Shown: in pieces, positions 6,470 to 16,100 of the stretch
How positions within the stretch are numbered: the stretch's first letter is position 1
How the letters are laid out: each line of letters opens with the position of its first letter
Origin: UBA12202 sp049595035
GTDB taxonomy: Bacteria > Pseudomonadota > Alphaproteobacteria > Puniceispirillales > UBA1172
Reading direction: 5' to 3'
Assembly (NCBI GenBank): GCA_049595035.1
Contig: JBMYKD010000026.1
Location: 1-20,751 of the forward strand
DNA length: 20,751 bases
Translations under genes and position numbers: made by a program
Notes under the pieces: generated by a model
What the model saw: only the letters and a program-made list of their open reading frames with translations
Told to the model about the DNA's origin: nothing
The model's database searches: none

Positions 6470-6898
6470 ATGGCAAAGAAGATTGATGGATATATCAAGC
6501 TGCAAATTCCGGCAGGTGGAGCAAACCCTTCGCCGCCAGTAGGCCCTGCACTGGGTCAGCGTGGCGTGAATATCATGGAATTCTGTAAAGCATTCAACGC
6601 GGCAACAGACAGCGCGGAAAAGGGGATGCCGATTCCGGTAGTCATTACCGTCTATTCTGATAAATCATTTACCTTTACCACCAAGAAAGCACCGGTGAGC
6701 TATTTTCTTAAAAAAGCCGCTGGACTGCCCAAGGGTAGCCAGACACCGGGACGGGGAACGGTTGGTAAAGTAACCATGGATCAGGTGCGTGACATTGCTG
6801 ATCAGAAAATGGAAGACCTGAACGCCATTGATCAAGGTGGTGCTGTTCAGATGATACTTGGTTCAGCCCGTTCCATGGGGCTTGAGGTAGTGGAGTAA
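6470..6898 (+). CDS. rplK: 50S ribosomal protein L11
   Basis: This 142-residue protein is full-length L11. The N-terminal domain carries IKLQIPAGGANPSPPVGPALGQRGVNIMEFCKAFN-type sequence (about 8-43), the proline-rich face that contacts EF-G and binds thiostrepton-class antibiotics. The C-terminal domain binds 23S rRNA at the GTPase-associated centre (ILGSARSMGLEV near the end). AAGGAAA lies before the ATG. It is 26 nt after nusG and only 3 nt before rplA, so L11 and L1 should be made from one transcript. In E. coli the L11-L1 pair is autoregulated by L1; no L1 site was identified here. Confidence 0.98.
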   Translation: MAKKIDGYIKLQIPAGGANPSPPVGPALGQRGVNIMEFCKAFNAATDSAEKGMPIPVVITVYSDKSFTFTTKKAPVSYFLKKAAGLPKGSQTPGRGTVGKVTMDQVRDIADQKMEDLNAIDQGGAVQMILGSARSMGLEVVE

Positions 6899-6901
6899 AT
6901 C

Positions 6902-7597
6902 ATGGCTGGAAAAAAACTAAAAGCTGCATATGAGTCCTTCGACAAAGACACCGCCTATTCCATTAAGGATGCGGTTGATCTGGTGAAAAAGAACGCCACG
7001 GCTAAATTTGATGAAACCGTTGAAATATCCATGAATCTCGGGGTTGATACCCGTCATTCTGATCAGATGGTTCGTGGGGTTGTTGCCCTGCCGCATGGAA
7101 CAGGTAAATCCATGCGCGTTGCTGTTTTCGCCCGTGATGAAAAGGCGGCTGAAGCAACTGCTGCTGGTGCTGATATTGTCGGTGCTGAAGAACTGGCCGA
7201 AAGTATTCAGGCTGGAAACATGGATTTTGACCGCGTTATTGCGACCCCGGATATGATGGGTGTTGTCGGACGGCTTGGTAAGGTGCTGGGGCCCAAAGGG
7301 TTGATGCCTAACCCGAAACTGGGAACAGTCACCCCGGATGTTGGCAAAGCTGTTGCTGCTGCTAAGGCTGGTGAAGTGCAGTATCGTGCCGAAAAGGCCG
7401 GTATTGTTCATGCGGGTATTGGTAAAGCCAGCTTTGATCTGGAAAAACTGCAGGAAAACGCGGCCGCCTTTATTTCTGCTGTGCATAAGGCGCGTCCGTC
7501 AGGGGCAAAAGGATTATTCATTCGCAAGATTGCTATCAGCAGCACCATGGGTGCCGGAGTTGATATTGATCCTGCAGAAGCCAGCACCGCTGGCTAA
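6902..7597 (+). CDS. rplA: 50S ribosomal protein L1
   Basis: This 231-residue protein is full-length L1, which builds the mobile L1 stalk and helps deacylated tRNA leave the E site. Recognisable parts are FDETVEISMNLGVDTRHSDQMVRG near 39-62, the signature GRLGKVLGPKGLMPNPKLGTV (about 123-143), and KASFDLEKLQENAAAF and MGAGVDIDP in the C-terminal half. The gene starts 3 nt after the rplK stop, and its ribosome-binding site (GTGGAG) lies in the last rplK codons, which suggests translational coupling. It is followed by the 240-nt structured L10 leader. Confidence 0.98.
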   Translation: MAGKKLKAAYESFDKDTAYSIKDAVDLVKKNATAKFDETVEISMNLGVDTRHSDQMVRGVVALPHGTGKSMRVAVFARDEKAAEATAAGADIVGAEELAESIQAGNMDFDRVIATPDMMGVVGRLGKVLGPKGLMPNPKLGTVTPDVGKAVAAAKAGEVQYRAEKAGIVHAGIGKASFDLEKLQENAAAFISAVHKARPSGAKGLFIRKIAISSTMGAGVDIDPAEASTAG

Positions 7598-7603
7598 GGT
7601 TTC

Positions 7604-7836
7604 AGCATTCTGGCGTCATGGCCAGAATGGTGGAAGGAACCGGAAGGTTCCACCTGTCCAAGATGGTAGGTGCTGCCAGTTGGTAGCTTAAACATCCTAC
7701 TCAGACGGGGAGAGCGATATTCGCTTGAACTATGGGCAGGCCATGGTGGTTGCAATGCCGTATTCGGTGGCGCAATCACTTCGTGCAACCGATGATGCTT
7801 AATCGTAAGGATCATCCATAACTAGCGGAGACGATC
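7604..7836 (+). ncRNA. Ribosomal protein L10 leader (autoregulatory mRNA leader)
   Basis: The 240 nt between rplA and rplJ are densely structured. CATTCTGGC (7606-7614) pairs perfectly with GCCAGAATG (7621-7629). GGAACC (7636-7641) and GGTTCC (7646-7651) form a stem capped by GGAA, a GNRA-type tetraloop; an alternative longer-range pairing GGTGGAA/TTCCACC (7629-7635/7648-7654) competes with both. AGCGA/TCGCT (7713-7717/7721-7725) and GGTTGCA/TGCAACC (7748-7754/7784-7790) form further stems. GTAGG near 7665 can pair with CCTAC in CATCCTACTCAGACGGG. In known systems L10-(L7/L12)4 binds such a leader to repress rplJL translation. Position and folding support this; family membership was not tested. 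Confidence 0.65.
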
Positions 7837-7837
7837 G

Positions 7838-8350
7838 GTGAATAAATCCGAGAAAACCAAGCTGGTAGAAACGCTGCACGCGACCTTTAGTGGTGCAACA
7901 TCTGTTGTTATCGCTCATCAGGTCGGGCTGACTGTTGCCGAAAGCAATGATATCAGGGAAAAGATGCGGAATGCTGGTGCCCGTTACAAGGTTACCAAAA
8001 ACCGGATTGCCAAGATAGCATTGAAGGGAACGAAATTCGAGGAACTGAGTGATCAGTTTACAGGACCGACGGCGATTGGTACGTCTGATGATCCTGTTGC
8101 TGCCGCTAAGATCCTTGTTGAGTTTGCCAAGAGTAACGACAAAATGACAATCATCTGTGGGTCTGTGGACGGACAGGTGCTTGCCAAGGCAGATGTGGAA
8201 ACATTGGCCAAATTGCCATCTCTTGATGAACTTCGTGCCAAGCTGGCTGGCCTATTGCAGGCACCAGCGGCAAAACTGGCCAGAGTATCACAAGCCCCAG
8301 CAGGAAAGCTGGCGCGTGTTATTCAGGCGAGAGCAGATCAGTTACAGTAG
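7838..8350 (+). CDS. rplJ: 50S ribosomal protein L10
   Basis: This 170-residue L10 is the base of the L7/L12 stalk and anchors L12 dimers beside L11. The N-terminal RNA-binding part contains TSVVIAHQVGLTVAESNDIREKMRNAGARYKVTKNRIAKIAL (about 21-62). The C-terminal helix carries near-repeats QAPAAKLARVS and QAPAGKLARVI, as in alphaproteobacterial L10 proteins, where this helix holds L12 dimers. The start codon is GTG, with GGAG (7827-7830) seven bases upstream; no in-frame ATG fits better. rplL follows after 56 nt. Expression is probably controlled through the upstream leader by the L10-L12 complex. Confidence 0.97.
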   Translation: MNKSEKTKLVETLHATFSGATSVVIAHQVGLTVAESNDIREKMRNAGARYKVTKNRIAKIALKGTKFEELSDQFTGPTAIGTSDDPVAAAKILVEFAKSNDKMTIICGSVDGQVLAKADVETLAKLPSLDELRAKLAGLLQAPAAKLARVSQAPAGKLARVIQARADQLQ

Positions 8351-8406
8351 TAGGGTTTTGCCCAGTTAATATTTAACGCTTAGTTCAAGCCTAATGGAGA
8401 AAAATC

Positions 8407-8787
8407 ATGGCTGATATTTCAAAACTTGCTGAAGACCTTTCCGCACTGACCGTTCTAGAAGCAGCCGAGCTGGCCAAGCTTCTGGAAGAGCAGTGGGGTG
8501 TTTCTGCGGCGGCAGCACCTGTTGCTGTTGCTGCTGTTGCTGGCGGTGACGCTGGCGGTGCAGCTGCCGAAGAAAAAACCGAGTTCGACGTTATTCTTGC
8601 CGCCGCTGGCGACAACAAGATCAACGTTATTAAAGCTGTTCGCACCATCACCGGACTTGGCCTCAAGGAAGCCAAGGATCTGGTTGAAGGCGCACCAAAG
8701 CCAGTCAAGGAAGGCGCATCCAAGGATGATGCCGATGCCGCTAAGGCCGCCCTTGAGGAAGCTGGAGCAACTGTTGAGCTCAAGTAA
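8407..8787 (+). CDS. rplL: 50S ribosomal protein L7/L12
   Basis: This 126-residue protein has the three standard parts of L7/L12. The N-terminal dimerisation domain (DISKLAEDLSALTVLEAAELAKLLEEQWG, about 3-31) binds L10. An alanine/glycine-rich hinge follows (about 34-57). The globular C-terminal domain (EFDVILAAAGDNKINVIKAVRTITGLGLKEAKDLVEGAPK) recruits EF-Tu, EF-G, IF2 and RF3 and stimulates their GTPase. GGAGAAAA lies just before the ATG. The hinge is coded mostly by GCT/GCC/GCG repeats, which leaves long open antisense and shifted frames that are not genes. Confidence 0.98.
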   Translation: MADISKLAEDLSALTVLEAAELAKLLEEQWGVSAAAAPVAVAAVAGGDAGGAAAEEKTEFDVILAAAGDNKINVIKAVRTITGLGLKEAKDLVEGAPKPVKEGASKDDADAAKAALEEAGATVELK

Positions 8788-8813
8788 TCTGAATATTTAA
8801 GACATATTCACTC

Positions 8814-8857
8814 CCCCACATCGGATTTTCCGGTGTGGGGATTGCCTGTTTCAGGCA
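8814..8857 (+). promoter_or_regulatory. Attenuator- or processing-type hairpins between rplL and rpoB
   Basis: CCCCACATCGG (8814-8824) pairs with CCGGTGTGGGG (8830-8840), 11 bp with one G-U pair and an ATTTT loop. A second small hairpin, TGCCTG/CAGGCA (8843-8848/8852-8857), follows at once. Neither is followed by a real T-run, so full termination is unlikely. In E. coli the same spacer holds a partial attenuator and an RNase III site that lower rpoBC relative to rplJL. A like role here is inferred from position and structure. Confidence 0.6.
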
Positions 8858-8927
8858 CCAGAACGTTTTGATGTGTTATTTGCGGGTTTTCCACAGTTGC
8901 ACATACAGATAAACAGAGGTTAAATTT

Positions 8928-11900
8928 ATGGGATCAAGCATCAACGCACTAAATAGCCGCCGTCGTATTCGCCGTAATTTTGGTTCAATAACAGAAGTGG
9001 CAGAGATGCCAAATCTGATTGATGTTCAGCGTAGCAGCTATGATTTATTTCTTCAGAGAGATGTTCCTCCGCATGCGCGTGATGATGTCGGACTGCAAGA
9101 GGTGTTCAAATCCGTCTTTCCGATCAAGGATTTCAATGAAAAATCCGTGCTTGAATATGTATCCTATACACTCGAAGAACCAAAATATGACGTTGAAGAA
9201 TGCCAGCAGCGGGGACTGAATTATGCGTCCTCTTTGAAAGTGTTGCTCCGTCTGGTTGTTTGGGAAGAAGACGAAATTACAGGAACAAAATCTCTGCGTG
9301 ATACCAAAGAACAGGAAGTGTTCATGGGTGACATGCCATTGATGACGAAAAATGGAACATTCATCATTAATGGGACAGAACGGGTTATCGTATCACAGAT
9401 GCATCGCTCGCCAGGCGTGTTTTTCGACCATGATAGAGGTAAATCACACGCTTCAGGTAAATTGCTGTTTTCTGCCCGTGTCATTCCTTACCGCGGATCA
9501 TGGCTGGATTTTGAGTTTGATGCCAAGGATATGATCAATGTCCGTATTGACCGCAAGCGGAAATTGCCGGTTACCACCTTTCTGATGGCATTGATGGATG
9601 AAGCCTCAGAAGCCTATGTTCAGGAAGCCAAGGATGAAGGCATCGAACAGGATAGAAACAAGGTAAATGGTCTATCTCGTGAAGCCATTCTCAATTATTT
9701 TTATGATGCGGTTACTTATCAGCGCACCAAAAAAGGCTGGCAGACAGATTTTGATGCCAGCAGAATGCGCGGGGCGCGGCTGAATTATGATCTGGTTGAT
9801 GCCAGTAACGGGGAAGTTGTCGCGGCAAAAGGCGATAAATTAACGCCGCGGTCATTGCGTAAACTCGAAGAAAGTGGCCTCAAGCAGGTGCTGGTAAGCG
9901 AAGAGCAGATCATTGATCAGTTTATCGCCCATGATGTGGTTGATATGGAAAATGGTCTTGTGATCTGTGAAGCGGGTGACATTATCACCGAAGACACATT
10001 GAATAGCCTGCTTGAAATGAATGTGGATAGCATTCGTATTCTGGCCATTGACAATATTAATGTGGGCAGTTTCCTCCGCAATACGCTGGCCGCTGACCGT
10101 AATAATTCCCGCGAAGATGCGCTGGTTGATATCTATCGTGTGATGCGTCCGGGTGAACCGCCAACACTCGAAACGGCGGAAGCCTTGTTCAATGGGTTAT
10201 TTTTTGATGGCGAACGCTATGATCTATCATCTGTTGGGCGGGTTAAGCTAAATGCCCGTGTTGGCATTGATGCGGATGATCAGATGCGGACATTGCGCCG
10301 TGAAGATATTCTCGCCATTGTCAAACTGCTTGTCGATTTGCGTGATGGTAAAGGTGATATCGATGATATTGATCACCTTGGTAACCGGCGTGTCCGGTCA
10401 GTTGGTGAATTGATGGAAAATCAATACCGGATTGGTCTGGTACGGATGGAACGGGCAATCAAAGAGCGCATGTCATCTGTGGAAATTGACAGGTCCATGC
10501 CGACAGATTTGATTAATTCAAAGCCTGCCGCCGCCGCGGTGAAAGAGTTTTTCGGGTCTTCCCAGTTATCCCAGTTTATGGATCAGACAAACCCGTTATC
10601 CGAAATCACGCATAAACGTCGTCTTTCCGCATTAGGCCCGGGTGGTTTGACGCGGGAACGTGCCGGATTTGAAGTGCGGGATGTGCATCCTACCCATTAT
10701 GGCCGGATTTGCCCGATTGAAACCCCGGAGGGGCCAAATATTGGTCTGATCAATTCTCTGGCCACTTTCGCTAAAATCAACCGTTATGGCTTTATTGAAA
10801 CGCCATATCGGAAAGTTGATAATGGTAAAGTCACTGATGAAGTGGTTTATATTTCTGCCATGGATGAAGGCCGTTTTGTGATCGCACAGGCTAATGCCGA
10901 ACTGGATGATGATGGAAAGTTTATTGGTGAATTGATCCCGACCCGTATTGCGGGAGAAATCGGTTTATCAAATCCATCAGATATCGAAATGATGGATGTG
11001 TCCCCAAAACAGCTGGTTTCTGTTGCTGCTTCTCTTATTCCATTCCTTGAAAATGATGATGCGAACAGGGCACTCATGGGATCAAACATGCAGCGTCAGG
11101 CTGTGCCACTGATCAAGGCCGAAGCTCCACTTGTGGGAACAGGGATGGAAGCTGTTGTAGCCAAAGACTCCGGCGTGACCATTATTGCCCGCCGTTCGGG
11201 TGTCATTGATCAGGTGGATGCAACACGGATTGTTGTCCGGTCCTCTGAAACAACAGAAGATGAAGTATCACCAGTTGATATTTATTCTCTGCTCAAATTC
11301 CAGCGGTCAAATCAGAATACCTGTATTACCCAGCGCCCATTGGTGCGCGTTGGTGACGTTGTCAACGCTGGTGATATTCTGGCTGATGGCCCATCAACCG
11401 AAGATGGTGAACTGGCTCTTGGACGGAATGTGCTAGTCGCATTCATGCCTTGGAATGGCTATAATTTTGAGGATTCGATTCTGATTTCCGAGCGCATTGT
11501 CCGTGATGATGTCTTTACCTCAATTCATATCGAAGAATATGAAATCATGGCACGCGATACCAAGCTGGGCACGGAAGAAATTACCCGTGATATCCCGAAT
11601 GTTGGTGAAGATGCGCTGAAAAATCTGGATGAAGCCGGCATGGTTTATGTTGGTGCTGATGTAGAGGCTGGCGATATTCTGGTGGGTAAGGTGACACCAA
11701 AAGGTGAAACCCCAATGACACCGGAAGAAAAATTGCTTCGTGCCATTTTTGGTGAAAAAGCGGCAGATGTTCGTGATACGTCACTTCGTGTTCCCCCAGG
11801 TGGAGCAGGAACTGTGGTTGAGGTGCGTGTATTTTCGCGTCGCGGGGTTGAAAAGGATGAACGGTCACGCGCCATTGAGCGGTCAGAAATCGAACGTCTA

Positions 11901-13106
11901 TCCAAAGACCGTGATGATGAACGTGAAATCCTTGAACGCGGCTTTTACAACCGGATGACGGAACTGATGATTGGCCAGAAAGTTGCTTCTGGCACATCAG
12001 GACTGAAAAAAGGTGATACCATCACCCAGGATCTGTTGCAGGACCTGCCACGCAGCAAGTGGTCAGGTATCGCCGTGACAGATGATGCCGCTCAGAAAGC
12101 GATTGAAGCCCAGATTAATGATCTGGAAAAATCTCTGCGTAAGCTTGAAGCCCGCTTTAATGACAAGGTGGATAAACTTCAGCGCGGGGATGAATTGCTG
12201 CCCGGTGTCATGAAAATGGTCAAGGTATTTGTCGCGGTAAAGCGTAAGCTTCAGCCCGGTGATAAAATGGCCGGTCGCCATGGTAATAAAGGGGTCATTT
12301 CCCGCATTCTGCCAGTGGAAGACATGCCATATCTTGAAGATGGTACCCATGTCGATATCGTATTGAATCCGCTTGGGGTGCCATCACGAATGAATGTGGG
12401 GCAGATTCTGGAAACGCATCTGGGCTGGGCTTCAGCCGGATTAGGAAAAAAGATTTCCCATATCGTTGATCAGGCTAAACAGCAGAATAATCCTAAAATG
12501 ATCAAGGATGAGTTGAAAAATATTTACAGCGATGAGCAATTCAAGAATACCGTTGCCAAGCTGGATGATGATCAACTGTTTGAACAGGGGAAACTACTTT
12601 CAGGTGGTGTTCCGATGGCAACGCCGGTGTTTGACGGTGCCAAAGAAAAGAATGTCCGTGATTATCTCACCTATGCCGGGCTGAGTGAAACAGGTCAGGA
12701 ATGGCTGACTGATGGCCGCACAGGTGAAATGTTTGATCGACCAGTGACAGTGGGATATATCTATATGCTCAAACTGCACCATCTGGTTGATGAAAAAATT
12801 CACGCGCGTTCCATTGGCCCATATTCTCTTGTCACCCAGCAGCCTCTTGGTGGTAAAGCTCAGTTCGGTGGCCAGCGCTTTGGTGAAATGGAAGTCTGGG
12901 CTCTTGAAGCCTATGGTGCCGCCTACACACTTCAGGAAATGCTAACGGTTAAATCTGATGATGTGACCGGCCGGACCAAGGTATATGAATCCATTATCCG
13001 CGGTGATGATGATTTTGAAGCCGGCATTCCGGAAAGCTTTAATGTTCTAGTAAAAGAATTGCATTCGCTCGGCCTTGATGTCGGCTTGCAATCCTCTGAA
13101 TACTAA
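8928..13106 (+). CDS. rpoB: DNA-directed RNA polymerase subunit beta
   Basis: This 1392-residue protein is complete RpoB, the subunit that with beta' forms the catalytic cleft of RNA polymerase. The protrusion and lobe (about 30-450) contain GTFIINGTERVIVSQMHRSPGV (143-164). The rifampicin region is SSQLSQFMDQTNPLSEITHKRRLSALGPGGL, with D552, H562 and S567 at the places of E. coli D516, H526 and S531: all wild-type residues, so no resistance change is visible at these three. Further marks are RICPIETPEGPNIGLI (593-608), GRNVLVAFMPWNGYNFEDSI, GDKMAGRHGNKGVISRILP and the C-terminal clamp KAQFGGQRFGEMEVWALEAYGA. AGAGG lies before the ATG. The leader hairpins upstream may tune its expression. rpoC follows after 17 nt, as in nearly all bacteria. 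Confidence 0.99.
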   Translation: MGSSINALNSRRRIRRNFGSITEVAEMPNLIDVQRSSYDLFLQRDVPPHARDDVGLQEVFKSVFPIKDFNEKSVLEYVSYTLEEPKYDVEECQQRGLNYASSLKVLLRLVVWEEDEITGTKSLRDTKEQEVFMGDMPLMTKNGTFIINGTERVIVSQMHRSPGVFFDHDRGKSHASGKLLFSARVIPYRGSWLDFEFDAKDMINVRIDRKRKLPVTTFLMALMDEASEAYVQEAKDEGIEQDRNKVNGLSREAILNYFYDAVTYQRTKKGWQTDFDASRMRGARLNYDLVDASNGEVVAAKGDKLTPRSLRKLEESGLKQVLVSEEQIIDQFIAHDVVDMENGLVICEAGDIITEDTLNSLLEMNVDSIRILAIDNINVGSFLRNTLAADRNNSREDALVDIYRVMRPGEPPTLETAEALFNGLFFDGERYDLSSVGRVKLNARVGIDADDQMRTLRREDILAIVKLLVDLRDGKGDIDDIDHLGNRRVRSVGELMENQYRIGLVRMERAIKERMSSVEIDRSMPTDLINSKPAAAAVKEFFGSSQLSQFMDQTNPLSEITHKRRLSALGPGGLTRERAGFEVRDVHPTHYGRICPIETPEGPNIGLINSLATFAKINRYGFIETPYRKVDNGKVTDEVVYISAMDEGRFVIAQANAELDDDGKFIGELIPTRIAGEIGLSNPSDIEMMDVSPKQLVSVAASLIPFLENDDANRALMGSNMQRQAVPLIKAEAPLVGTGMEAVVAKDSGVTIIARRSGVIDQVDATRIVVRSSETTEDEVSPVDIYSLLKFQRSNQNTCITQRPLVRVGDVVNAGDILADGPSTEDGELALGRNVLVAFMPWNGYNFEDSILISERIVRDDVFTSIHIEEYEIMARDTKLGTEEITRDIPNVGEDALKNLDEAGMVYVGADVEAGDILVGKVTPKGETPMTPEEKLLRAIFGEKAADVRDTSLRVPPGGAGTVVEVRVFSRRGVEKDERSRAIERSEIERLSKDRDDEREILERGFYNRMTELMIGQKVASGTSGLKKGDTITQDLLQDLPRSKWSGIAVTDDAAQKAIEAQINDLEKSLRKLEARFNDKVDKLQRGDELLPGVMKMVKVFVAVKRKLQPGDKMAGRHGNKGVISRILPVEDMPYLEDGTHVDIVLNPLGVPSRMNVGQILETHLGWASAGLGKKISHIVDQAKQQNNPKMIKDELKNIYSDEQFKNTVAKLDDDQLFEQGKLLSGGVPMATPVFDGAKEKNVRDYLTYAGLSETGQEWLTDGRTGEMFDRPVTVGYIYMLKLHHLVDEKIHARSIGPYSLVTQQPLGGKAQFGGQRFGEMEVWALEAYGAAYTLQEMLTVKSDDVTGRTKVYESIIRGDDDFEAGIPESFNVLVKELHSLGLDVGLQSSEY

Positions 13107-13123
13107 TAACGGGAGAGACCATT

Positions 13124-16100
13124 ATGAATGATTTGATGCACAGCTTTGGTCAACCTCAAAGCTCACAAAGTTTTGACAAGATCAAGATATCAATAGCCTC
13201 TCCCGATAAAATTCGGTCGTGGTCATTTGGTGAGATCAAAAAGCCGGAAACGATTAACTACCGGACGTTCAAACCCGAACGTGATGGTTTATTCTGTTCA
13301 CGGATTTTTGGTCCTGTCAGAGATTATGAATGTCTTTGCGGCAAATATAAGCGGATGAAGTATCGCGGCGTTGTCTGCGAAAAATGTGGTGTTGAAGTCA
13401 CATTATCGAAAGTCCGGCGGGAACGCATGGGACATATCGAACTGGCATCGCCGGTTGCCCATATCTGGTTCTTGAAATCATTACCATCACGCATTGGTTT
13501 GCTGACTGATATGACGCTGAAAGACCTCGAACGGGTACTGTATTTTGAAAATTTTGTGGTGATTGAACCGGGGCTTTCATCCTTGGAAAAAGGCCAGTTA
13601 CTCAGCGAAACCGAATATTATGATGCGCTGGAAGAATTTGGTGAAGACGCTTTTGAAGCCGGTATCGGTGCTGAAGCGATCAGAATTATTCTGGAAGCCA
13701 TTGACCTTGAAGCAGAACGGGAACAGGTGCGTCAGGACCTGCGGGACACGGGAAGCGAAGCTAAGCGCAAAAAACTGGTTAAGCGGTTGAAATTGATTGA
13801 TGCCTTTATGGAATCAGGGTCACGGCCGGAATGGATGATCCTTGAGGTTATTCCTGTCATTCCGCCGGAATTGCGCCCGCTGGTGCCACTAGATGGTGGC
13901 CGTTTTGCGACGTCAGACCTGAATGACCTGTATCGTCGGGTTATTAACCGTAATAACCGTCTGAAACGTCTGATTGAATTGCGGGCCCCCGATATTATCA
14001 TCCGGAATGAACGCCGGATGCTTCAGGAATCGGTTGATGCGCTATTTGATAATGGTCGCCGTGGTCGTGTGATTACAGGGGTAAATAAACGTCCTCTGAA
14101 ATCATTGTCAGACATGCTGAAAGGCAAGCAGGGTCGTTTCCGTCAGAACCTGCTTGGTAAGCGGGTGGATTATTCTGGCCGTTCGGTGATTGTGGTTGGC
14201 CCCGAATTAAAACTGCATCAATGTGGGCTGCCTAAACAGATGGCTCTTGAACTGTTTAAGCCATTTATCTATTCCAAGCTGGAAATCTATGGTCACGCCA
14301 CGACGATCAAGGCCGCCAAGCGTATGGTGGAAAAAGAACGTCCGGAAGTATGGGATATCCTAGAAGAAGTGATCCGTGAACATCCGGTCATGCTGAACCG
14401 TGCGCCAACATTGCACCGTTTAGGTATTCAGGCGTTTGAACCTGTATTGATTGAAGGCAAGGCCATTCAATTACATCCTCTGGTCTGTACCGCATTTAAT
14501 GCTGATTTTGACGGTGACCAGATGGCAGTTCATGTGCCACTATCACTGGAAGCACAGCTAGAGGCCAGAGTCCTCATGATGTCGACAAATAATATTCTCA
14601 GCCCGGCCAATGGTAAGCCCATTATCGTGCCGTCACAGGATATTATTCTGGGTCTTTACTATATGACACTGATGCGCGACGGCGAACTTGGTGAAGGCAT
14701 GGTATTTGCCAATCCGGGTGAAGCCCTGCTGGCCTATGATGCTGGTCATGTCAGCTTGCAGGCAAAGGTAAAAGTGCGGGTCAGTACATGGGAAGGGGAA
14801 ACGCGGGTGCAGCGGGTGGTTGAAACGACCCCCGGCCGGGCGCAACTGGCGAATATCGTGCCGCAAAACTCGGCAGTACCTTTCAGTGTTGTCAATACCC
14901 TGATGACAAAGAAAGAAATTTCCAACGTGATTGACCATGTGTACCGCTATTGCGGGCAGAAGGACACGGTGATCTTTTGTGATCAGCTGATGGCTATGGG
15001 ATTCCGCAAAGCATGTGAAGCTGGCATATCCTTCGGTATTGATGATCTGAATACACCTGATGCTAAAACAAAGCTGGTTAACGAATCCGAACTGGCTGTC
15101 AAAGAATTCGAACAGCAGTATCAGGATGGTTTGATCACTCAAGGTGAAAAATACAACAAAGTGGTTGATGTCTGGTCACGTTGTACAGATCAGGTAGCAG
15201 ATGAGATGATGAAATCCATTTCAAATGAAGTGGCTGGTGAACCTGTCAATTCTGTCTGGATGATGGCGCATTCCGGTGCCCGTGGTTCAGCGGCACAGAT
15301 CAAACAGCTTGCCGGTATGCGTGGTCTTATGGCCAAGCCATCGGGTGAGATTATTGAAACTCCGATCATTTCGTCCTTTAAAGAAGGTCTGAATGTGCTG
15401 GAATACTTTAACTCTACTCACGGTGCGCGAAAGGGTCTTGCTGATACAGCCCTGAAGACAGCGAACTCCGGTTATCTGACTCGTCGTCTGGTTGATGTGG
15501 CTCAGGATAGCATCATCACGGAACATGATTGCGGGTCTACAACAGGACTGACTATACGGCCTGTCATCAATGATGGTGAAGTGGTGGATTCTCTTGGTGA
15601 GCGTATTCTTGGCCGGACGACGGTTGAAGATATCGTCAGCCTGACTGATGACACGGTTATTGTTGAAGCCGGATCAATCATTGATGAGGAAGATGTAGAG
15701 CGTATTGAAGCGGAAGGCATCGATTCTGCCCTTATTCGTTCCGTTCTGACCTGTCAGACAAAAACAGGTGTCTGCGGTGCATGTTATGGTCGTGATCTGG
15801 CACGGGGTACTCCTGTCAATATTGGTGAAGCGGTTGGCGTTATTGCTGCCCAGTCTATTGGTGAGCCGGGTACCCAGCTGACTATGCGGACATTCCATAT
15901 TGGTGGTGCTGCCCAGCGTGGTGCGGAACAATCCAGTATCGAAGCTGCTATTGATGGTACTGTCAAGCTCGTTGAAGCTAGCCTGGTAGAACTCGAAGAT
16001 GGTCAGCATATTGTGATGAACCGTCATACCCAGCTTCTGATTCTGGATAGTCAGGGACGTGAGCGGTCAAACTATCGCCTGACCTATGGCGCCAAACTGA

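Noticed and set aside
6917..7486. Long open frame antisense to rplA (about 189 codons)
   Set aside because: It is a by-product of rplA codon use, has no recognisable domain, and the sense gene is certain.
8391..8783. Open frame antisense to rplL (about 130 codons), rich in Ala and Ser
   Set aside because: It mirrors the alanine-rich hinge and has no family features or ribosome-binding site.
9300..11000. Possible rifampicin-resistance substitution in rpoB
   Set aside because: The residues corresponding to E. coli D516, H526 and S531 are all wild type.
11581..11997. Antisense open frame inside rpoB with many His and Pro residues
   Set aside because: It lies within the intact rpoB frame and shows composition typical of a shadow frame.
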